DNA of 64,000 nucleotides from Escarpia spicata (Eukaryota; Annelida; Polychaeta; Sabellida; Siboglinidae): NCBI GenBank assembly GCA_963995525.1, contig OZ023217.1, positions 8,643,544 to 8,707,543 of the forward strand, read 5' to 3'. Shown piece by piece: positions 56,702 to 64,000 of this stretch (position 1 is its first letter; each line of letters starts with the position of its first letter). The notes under the pieces were generated by a model. It saw only the letters and a program-made list of their open reading frames with translations, ran no database searches and was not told where the DNA came from. The position numbers and the translations under genes were made by a program.

Positions 56702-58019
56702 GCGTAACTTCTAGTTAACTAAAATATATTCCAAGAAATCTTGTATGTAAAATACAAAGAGATATTTTGAGGCAGCGGTAATGGTATTTCGAACTGACAA
56801 ACTAATTATGCCATCTCTACATACAATTCTTCGGGTTTTCCCTCGTATCGTGCAAGCGAGGGCGGTTCTGCTCACGGTTGGCGTGGCCAATAACCCATGA
56901 TGTTATTACTGCTGTGAGTGTTGGTGCTGGTCTCAAATATCACACCAGTGAGATCGCGTCATTGACCGTCGTGCAATGATGATTAAAAGATGTGGTTAGA
57001 TAACTCTTCAAAACGGCGAGTTCCCCATTTAGCGTCAGTATGAGAGCCGTTGTATCAATCAGTGTAGCAAATGGTTCGGGACCATCATCTGCTGGATTAA
57101 CCATACTTTACAGGTCTGGTGCAAGAGCAGCTTCGCTAGTTTTCTTCATAATTTCTTTAATGTTTGCAACTGACCATTGTCACTGCCCAAGAGGATGAAA
57201 ACACAGTGTGTATCCTTTTTTGCCATCCAAGAGCTGCCTTTCTGATCGGACGGTTCCTGCAAACCAGTCAACAACCACACGTGGTTACTCCGCTGTGCAG
57301 TTGATGCTGCAATGGCAAGATGTCCAGACAAATCAGCTGGTTCGACTGTAGGTGGGCCGTCTATTTTCCAAACGCAGTACACTGGAAGAAATTTCTCGGA
57401 TATCTGGAATGATTGCTTCTTTGTCTGTTTTAGTAACAATAAACGTTGTCTGATGCGGCTTGCACCTTGGTTGGATAATTATGCCATTAACTCGATGTGA
57501 TGTTCAGTCAGCAATTCCTCTTGGCTATTGATGTTGTCGAACGCCAACACTGTTAGTACGGAATGGCGTACATTGGAAGGAACTACAACATATTAGCTGT
57601 CAACACTTAATAGTTTATCAGTGTGCAGCGCTGTGTCAATTTCTTTCAGAGCCAAATAAGAATACCCCTGCCCCAGAGGCTACAGGATTTTGATTACCGC
57701 AATCTAATCTTACCTGTGAAATTGTTGATAATTCACCGAAGTAAGTCGTGCTTAGATGTCTTCAAAGTACCATCACTCACAGCAGTAATAACACCCTGGG
57801 TTATTGACCATGCCAATTTGTTAACGCGAGCAGAACCGTCGTCACTGGCACCGCGTGAGACCCGACGAAATGTATGTAGAGATGGCGGAACAGTAACATC
57901 ATTAGTTTGTCAGTTCAAAATAATATTATTACTTGAATTATTATTTATTTCGAGGCATTCTTTAGGTGTATTACATAAAAGATTTATTGGAAAATAGTTT
58001 AGTTAACTAGAAGTTACGC
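56702..58019 (-). mobile_element. 1.3-kb element with 22-bp perfect TIRs
   Basis: GCGTAACTTCTAGTTAACTAAA at 56702-56723 and its exact reverse complement at 57998-58019, followed inward by similar AT-rich sequence. The interior carries a decayed minus-strand gene (57960-57000). Superfamily unknown. Confidence 0.68.
57000..57960 (-). pseudogene. decayed gene of a repetitive uncharacterised protein family
   Basis: Minus-strand pieces in shifting frames: RRVSRGASDDGSARVNKLAW, then ITAVSDGTLKTSKHDLL, then SHRVNGIIIQPRC, then ISEKFLPVYCVWKIDGPP, then HVWLLTGLQEP. From memory the order (…K-T-x-K-H-x-x-L…, D-N-I-D/…H-x-x-N-G-I-x-x-Q…) resembles a multi-copy protein of unknown function common in invertebrate genomes. 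This is family recall, not a search. The open part is 57439-57146. Several stops and frameshifts. Confidence 0.45.
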
Positions 58020-58869
58020 CTTATTTTAAAACGTATTGTTGAGCTATGTTTTAGGAACAGATTACGTGCATAGCAATACGTAAATGCCGATCATATAACT
58101 TGATTTAAATATTTTATTGACTATATATTCGAAGGAAGAAGTTTAAAAATAACATTGATAGGATAATGATTGGCACGGCTTCTGAAGTAGTTATTAGGTT
58201 AATAAATCGTATGCATAATTTATTTGCTCTGTTTCCAACATCATAGATGCGTAGTACATACATGTTTATGTATTCACACACAATTTCATGCAAATCTGCC
58301 ATGCTGTTGTCAAAACGGCTTGGCAAATTTGAATGAAATTTCATTTACCTCTAACAGCAAAACGTCGTTTTGCTGTAAGAGGTAAATGAAGTATGTACGG
58401 GTGTTCCCGTTTACAGACACCGGGTAGGGGTACGTTTATAGTTTGATGTGCCGACAATACACAGAAGCAGTACAGAAGACATCTAAAATGACAGAAATTA
58501 TAACAAATTTCTTAGTTTCATAAGAAAGTAAAAAATGGATCATTTGTGTTTTTAAAACATTACAAAAACTGAAGTAAAACACCTGTATTGCCGTAAACAG
58601 AATTGTATTATGAAAAAAATGTGTTAATAAAGTTTTAAGATCCAATCATTAGGTTTGGCTGTAGGACATCCGTTTTGAATAGCTTGACTTCCGCTTGAAA
58701 ATGGCAGCCATGTTTAAAGATGGCATCCAAGAAGGTAATAAGCTACGTTTCTGAAATGTCCATCACCCATTTTTGGACCCCTCAAACATTGGTGTAACTG
58801 AAAATCATAGTGGGAATCAGTCCCTCAATTTGAGTATCCTGTCTGACTCATGGACAATAGCTAGCATAT

Positions 58870-59423
58870 TTGGTGCACAGTTTAACTGATACAGTACTCC
58901 TGGATGGCTTTGTTGGGGTGCTTGGTAAAGTTGAAGGTAATGAGCTTGCCAATGTCCTTGAAATGAGTGGCTTTGACGAGGATTCTTTTGACACGCTGCT
59001 AGATATTTTTCAGTGTGCCAGAGTAGTACTTCTTCAGAAGCCGCTGTTTACCTATCAGAGTATGCCCTTCTCCACATTGAACCTGATACAAATGTGGAGA
59101 TAATTATTGGGCATTATCTCCAAAGAGCTACCAGGTTCTTTGAAGAAGATCTCCTCATGAGATTTCTCCAATTTGCTACAGGCAGCGACACACTCGGGGA
59201 GGGGGGGGGGGGGGGGGGGTCAAACATCTGTGTGCAGTTCACAACGCTGGATGGGATCCATAGACGCGTTGTTGCCCACATGTGTACTACTACACTTGAT
59301 GTGCCAGTAACCTATACCAGCTACATAGTTCCGTACGGAGCTCATCTGTCAGCTGAACTCATATTACTGGGACATCGACTACGTGTAGGCAAAATTACCT
59401 TAGTGACGATATGGCTCCTTTAA
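58870..59423 (+). pseudogene. HECT-like ubiquitin-ligase C-lobe fragment, probably transposon-derived
   Basis: Frame 59013-59423 contains LLMRFLQFATGSDTL, then ICVQFTTL, RRVVAHMCTTTLDVPVTYTS, matching the end of HECT-type domains (FLRF-x-T-G-S, then A-H-T-C-x-x-x-L-x-L-P-x-Y-x-S). The catalytic Cys region reads A-H-M-C. A run of G at about 59202-59219 interrupts it (poly-Gly). An upstream frame (58870-59103) with FVGVLGKVEGNEL may be the preceding part, out of frame. Such HECT-like genes are often multi-copy in invertebrates. Confidence 0.5.
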
Positions 59424-60039
59424 TTTAAGGAAGATGTATTTAAATTCCTAAATTGTTTTCCGGGCAAGATTTGCCGCATCTATTAGTTGTACATTGCACA
59501 CACGTTTGTCACGAAGAATACATCACTGCGCTGCCCATGAAATGAATATTGCAGTTGTCTCATGGGTGCATGATTTGATATGGCTTATTTATAATATGGT
59601 TTATTCAACTGGTTACAACTATAACTATCCAAACAAAGACTAGATATTATTGAACACGATACGAAAACCAAGGTAGTGGGTGAAAAGAAGATCGGCATTA
59701 TTTCATTATGTAACACAACGACATGTGATTAAATACTCATACATAGTATCAAAAATAGATAAGCGAGCGAAAAATGAACAACTGAAAACACGTCCCAAAA
59801 ATGCTTTTTTGAACGATTGCTTGTTACCATTACGGTTCGTCCGATCCAAACAATCTTGATATCGTTTGCAAGTTTACGATTTCTGCTATTCAAATATATA
59901 TAATTGTTTCCTGATAATCATTCCTAAAATAACTTACAAACGGACATACAACGGTGCCGGTTCCGGTGTCTTAGACACTGCGAACGATGTTGTTTCGTCG
60001 ACACAGTTCACCAATCTACCGATTGAGGCACCACTATCT
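59424..60039. other. unassigned non-coding stretch
   Basis: AT-rich; nothing recognised. Confidence 0.4.
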
Positions 60040-60274
60040 GATTTCATGGTATAAGCTCCACCCACTTTCAAACGGCTGCTAAAAGGACTTACGCGAAGTA
60101 GGCGTGACGTCACAATCACGTATATCAAACAACCAACGCAACGAATTTTTACCCGTTGGTTGGCGTACGTTATTGTGACGTCACGCCGACGTAGATATAT
60201 ATTAGCTTTGCTGCGATCAAAGCACATCAGTTTCGTTGCAGTTTAAAAGTGGGTGGAGCTTATAACATGAAATC
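60040..60274. mobile_element. 235-bp palindromic MITE
   Basis: Starts GATTTCATGGTATAAGCTCC and ends with its reverse complement GGAGCTTATAACATGAAATC. Inner arms include GGCGTGACGTCACAAT and ATTGTGACGTCACGCC, with the centre AACCAACG...CGTTGGTT. No coding capacity. Superfamily not identified. Confidence 0.82.
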
Positions 60275-61090
60275 AAGAAATGGTGAAGTGCGCATGTCTG
60301 AACCTATGCAAATGAGGAAAACAGCGCCGCAATCGGAAGTTTATTGTACTGTGTACCCGCCGACAACATCGTTCGGAATGTACAGAACACCGAAAACGGC
60401 ACGATTGTAGGTCCGTTTATAGCTGTTCTATGAACGGTTACCGGGAAATATATATAACGCTAGAATAACAAAATGTGCATCCTTTTAAATGATACCAAAA
60501 TCGTCGGGACAGGACGAGCCTTGAGGGTGCTAGTGACCGTAGAATCTCATGTTTTGAACGTGTTTCGAGTTGTTCATTTTCGCTCGCTTATCTATTTTTG
60601 ATAGTATGTATAAGACCACGCATAAAATACTTATCGCAAACACACCAAAACCGAGGTAGAAAATAATTAGTTCCTTCTCGCATGCAATATTACAAATGCC
60701 TAGTAATGTTACCCAAACGCACACTAGCTTTCTGGATATTTTATTTACAATACCACGCAAAGCAGATCTATGAATAAGTGAGTGCGACTAGTACAATTAC
60801 TGTGGTTGTACTGCCTGAGGCAGTGAGCGAGCAGGCCATACAGTAATGTTGAAAATGCAGTTACTGCATTAGTTATTTAGATAAATTTGTAAATACGATT
60901 GCTATGAAAGTTGGACATGTGTACAGTGCAAAACCTGTACGAGTATTGTTTTATCAATTGTTTAAAACTACACTACCGATATTAGTATTATTACACTGTA
61001 TTATAAAGTGTGTGTTCATGGTAAGTGTTTGTTGGTTAAATCGAAATCTACATTGTTTCTTCACGTAGTAATTATGTATAAGTTATTTTG
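60275..61090. other. unassigned non-coding stretch
   Basis: The minus frame 60760-60530 has a hydrophobic segment (IIFYLGFGVFAISILCVVLY) but no splice or family support. Confidence 0.35.
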
Positions 61091-61091
61091 G

Positions 61092-61437
61092 AGCGCAGTG
61101 GCGCAGTGGCGCAGTGGCGCAATGACTAGAGCATCGAACTATCAATGGAGAGAACCCGGGTTCGAATCATTTGCTGCGGTGTCGAATCTTGGATAAGTTC
61201 GTTCACTCTGCGTTGCTCCAGTTCACTCTGCTGTGTGGATGAGTGTCTGGCTGCAGACAGTGGAGGATATTTGTGTACGAATAGTCTCCGCGCATTACGT
61301 GCAGCGTGAATTTATGTTTCTCAGGGAACCCGAGACGGTGTTCGATTGAACAGGTAGAGTAGGGAGTAAAGTGTAAAGTGGCTTAAGCAGTCCTAATGAC
61401 TGGATCCTGCGCTATTTAAGACTTTTACCAATTTAAG
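61092..61437 (+). mobile_element. tRNA-derived SINE, full-length copy 2
   Basis: Begins GAGCGCAGTGGCGCAG with a threefold TGGCGCAG-like stutter, then AATGACTAGAGCATCGAACT (A-box region to anticodon-like region) and a perfect B box, GGGTTCGAATC. The body matches 47652-47980: GTCGAATCTTGGATAAGTTC, GACAGTGG, TTTGTGTACGAATAGTC, GGTGTTCGATTGAACAGGTA, GACTGGATCC. Ends near CTATTTAAGAC. Confidence 0.85.
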
Positions 61438-62108
61438 TAATTATTTCAATGTCAGGCAATATTATCTTATTGTCGATAACTTTAAAATTAATTTTCAGTA
61501 ATTGATAAACCATACACTGCTGGTCAGAAGCCATTGGTTATGTGAGTGGTTATCAGTTTTAATACGTACGCTATGTATGACTGTTACATACCTGATGGTA
61601 CGTACTGTATGAGTAAACAAACATGGCATTTTCCATCAGAGTATTAGATGAAAGAGAGTAGAGAGGTTGTGCGGTGGTGTTTATACAAGTCTATAGATAC
61701 AGGAGCAATAAAATATCGATGTAGGTTGTGGTTTAAATATGCTTTGAGCAATAAAATAGTGATGAGCGTGCAGCTTGGTGTGTTTACACAAGTATGTGTG
61801 ATGCGTCCAGTGCTGTAATGAAAGTGTGTAGTATGTAGTCTGTGCTTCATACTCTCGCTTTCAGCTACAGCCGCAAGTTGGCTCCCCGGGGTGAAAAGGG
61901 AGCCGAGTGCGTAAGTATCCCCTGCTGGTACAAAGCCTCTCCATAGACAAGACTCTAACACAATCTCCTTATGGTACACTGCGGATTGGGTACCTTTCGG
62001 CCCCAGGCGAATGTGCTTGGGATCTCGGAGCAGGTTGGAACGTTAAAGGTGCATTGTGCATGGCCCACCAGCGTGTGGACACATCGCTAGTCAAAGCATC
62101 AGCACAAA
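61438..62108. other. unassigned; may include LINE 5' part
   Basis: No exon recognised. Sequence from about 61980 may belong to the endonuclease of the LINE that is clear from 62109. Confidence 0.4.
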
Positions 62109-63305
62109 ATGTCATGGAAGCATTACAAGTCTCATAAATGGCATCAACTGGACCTCGTCATCGCCAGACGCTCCGCTCTGAACAACGTCCTAGCAACACG
62201 CAGTTACCATAGTGCATATTGCGATTCAGACCACGTCATGGTATGCAGTAAAGTGAGACTGTCTCCACGCAAGCTGCACCGCTCCAAGCCCGAAAGTCGC
62301 ACTCGCATCAATGTTGCTAGAACTGCAGACCCACAGCTAAGATTGAGAGCACTTTGTAATCTTCATCGAACAGTCCCTACAGGACCTTCCGGAGCAGGAT
62401 GCCACAGCAAGGTGGAACACCCTCAGCAATGTCATCTACAATGCAACGATAACTACATTTGGCAAGAGAGAAAGGTCAAACCAAGATTGGTTCAACGCTA
62501 ACCTATATGTGATGGTACCGGCCATTGAAGCCAAACGAGAAGCCCTGCTTACTTACAAACACAACCTATGCGAGAAGACACTGTCAGCCCTCAGATCTGC
62601 ACGGAGCACCACACAACGCACTGCAAGACGTTGTGCCAATGATTACTAGCTGAAACTGTGCGAGAATATCCCAAGCTTGGCCGACTGTGGGAACGTACGC
62701 GGCATGTACGATGGCGTCACGAAGGCTGTAGGCCCCAATGTAAGGAAGATGGCACCACTGAAATCCACATCAGGAGAGATGCTCATAGATCGAGATCAAC
62801 AGATGGAGCAATGAGTTGAACATTATGTAAACTATACTCCAAAGAAACTGCCATTACTGACTATGCTCTCAACGCCACCAAGGACTTGCATATGATGGAG
62901 GAGCTGCACTGTGAGCCCTCGATCGAAGACCTGAGCACAGCTATCGACTCCCTCTCTTGCGGCAAGACACCAGGAAGTTACAACATACCGCCAGAACTGA
63001 CCAAGTGTGGGAAGACCGCCTTACTACAGCACCTCCATCACATGCTCTGTCTCTGTTGGAATGAAGGAGCAATACCTCAAGAAATGCGGGATGCTACAAT
63101 ACAGAACAAAGGCGATCGCAGTGACTGCAACAACTATAGGGACACATTGTGGGGAAGGACTTTGCCCGGCTTTTGTTAATCAGACTTCAGAAATTTGCTT
63201 CTTGTGTTTACCCAGAATCCCAGTGCGGGTTCAGAGCAAGGAGGTCCACCATCGATATGATCTTCTCAGTACGCCAGCTCCAGGAAAAGTGCTGAGAGCA
63301 ACCTG
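62109..63305 (+). mobile_element. LINE fragment: endonuclease end and RT start, 3'-truncated
   Basis: The endonuclease end (HKWHQLDLVIARRSALNNVL, YCDSDHVMVCSKVRL with the S-D-H motif) is followed by a linker (WFNANLYVMVPAIEAKREAL), RT-N (TKDLHMMEELHCEPSIEDLS, GKTPGSYNIPPELTKC, MRDATI, NKGDRSDCNNY) and PESQCGFRARRSTIDMIF. Similarity ends at QLQEK near 63290, before the catalytic Asp motif. Frames shift at about 62500, 62650, 62815, 63100 and 63160. Confidence 0.85.
62886..63179 (+). pseudogene. LINE RT N-terminal segment
   Basis: 97 codons of the element above: the SLSCGKTPGSYNIPPEL motif, LLQHLHHMLCLCWNEGAIPQ and NKGDRSDCNNYRDT, where the frame departs from the family's N-Y-R-G-I-S-L. Not functional alone. 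Confidence 0.8.
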
Positions 63306-64000
63306 AAAATTTGAGCTTCATTGGATGATTTTCCAAATTTTGGCAGAGATGTAATTTTTTTTATCAGATTTGTCGCGACGGGCTAAATACCATATTCGGG
63401 GGCCCATAAAATTGTGAATATTTATCGCAGAAATGTTAAGCTTGGCAAATAGACTAAATGACATAGGGTGAATCCAAATTTGCCATCATTTTAAGTGCTA
63501 GATGTATAGAAGAGGAGCTGTGGCACCTGCGAGTTGAGCTTTCCTTAATTTTGACTCATGTTTGCGAGACAAAAACGTACCTGAAAACATGATACCCAAT
63601 AGCGACTGATGTTTATTTTCACTTCCCATAGTGGTCTAGTTGCTATTCCAAATGAAATCTGATCACTTACACTGTGTGTTTGAATCATATATCTACAACA
63701 AAATGGATAACTCATATTTTGGACCATACACAAACACGTCATATCTCCAGGGGTGTACGTCACACAACTTAGAAACTCTATAGGTGTATTCTGTAAATTA
63801 TATTAATAACCAGTAAAACAATAGAAATGTGTTCTTTTTAGTTTGGATTTTATATTTGTTTTGAATATTAGCATTTAGCTTATAAATTATACAGTACCTA
63901 TCAAAAATTAATACGATGCAATAAACATGAGGCCCACACATGCACGTTGTATAATGTGGATACTGCAGTGCACTATGCATTTGTTTTGAACTACAGTTTC
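63306..64000. other. unassigned non-coding stretch
   Basis: AT-rich; no exon or repeat recognised. Confidence 0.4.

Larger units (their letters stand above)
55365..58835. mobile_element. 3.5-kb structure with about 0.8-kb inverted arms
   Basis: The left arm, 55365 to about 56181, reappears in reverse complement at about 58033-58835. The outer ends are AATTGAGGGACTAATTCCC and, from the right, AATTGAGGGACTGATTCCC. Further shared words are GGCTGCCATTTTCAAGCGGAAGTCAAGC and ACTACTTCAGAAGCCGTGCCAATC. Between the arms lie a dispersed repeat (56205-56655) and a TIR element (56702-58019). This may be a long-TIR (fold-back-like) transposon or two element copies inserted head to head. Confidence 0.82.

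Noticed and set aside
61092..61170. tRNA gene
   Set aside because: B box is good, but the acceptor stem does not close and the same extended sequence recurs at 47.65 kb, so it is a SINE.

Overview
This is a window of animal nuclear genome. It has long intron-sized spacers, phase-1 coding exons with GT..AG borders, many (CA)n, (CGCA)n and (GACA)n microsatellites, several decayed non-LTR retrotransposons of different lineages, tRNA-derived SINEs and numerous inverted-repeat DNA elements. There are no prokaryotic operons. The repeat style is most like a marine mollusc (gastropod-like) or another lophotrochozoan; that assignment is inference, since no marker gene is present. One 200-N assembly gap lies at 13549-13748.

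Layout. 1-530: a possible terminal exon of an upstream gene, then a small pogo-like inverted-repeat element. 655-3650: a nearly full-length but broken CR1/Jockey-type LINE on the minus strand. 4029-4560: a terminal-inverted-repeat element. 4.9-10.5 kb: mostly unassigned DNA with microsatellites. 10.5-12.05 kb: a second LINE, plus strand. 13.8-14.64 kb: a long pyrimidine tract. 15-36.8 kb: mostly non-coding, with LINE fragments at 25.7-26.2 kb and 28.95-30.03 kb, short hairpins, one copy of a dispersed repeat, and microsatellites. 36.8-38.4 kb: (ACCG)n, (GACA)n, a SINE head and a 28-bp minisatellite.

39.2-53 kb is the most interesting part. Two tandem same-strand genes, called A and B here, each encode a small secreted precursor. 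Both begin with a 30-codon signal-peptide exon ending in phase 1 and share a G-V-C-L...L-L/F-V-D-D/N core. Both carry a large phase-1 exon (73 and 72 codons) with a conserved (V/I)PFPEA motif after a basic site, and a 19-codon amphipathic-helix exon. Gene A has five coding exons that alternate helix and PFP modules and totals 162 codons. Gene B lacks a visible counterpart of exon 2 and of the terminal exon. I do not recognise the family. Neuropeptide/hormone-like precursor, secreted reproductive or matrix peptide, or a venom/saliva-type peptide are all open.

47.6-51.6 kb also holds a SINE copy, LINE tails and 42-bp and 18-bp minisatellites. 54-59.4 kb contains a roughly 0.7-kb tandem duplication, a 3.5-kb structure with about 0.8-kb inverted arms enclosing a dispersed repeat and a smaller TIR element, and a HECT-like fragment. 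60.04-60.27 kb is a palindromic MITE, 61.09-61.44 kb a second full SINE copy, and 62.1-63.3 kb a 3'-truncated LINE of another lineage.

Apart from genes A and B and possibly the first exon, I find no cellular protein-coding exon I can support. Almost all other long reading frames are translations of simple repeats or transposon remains.
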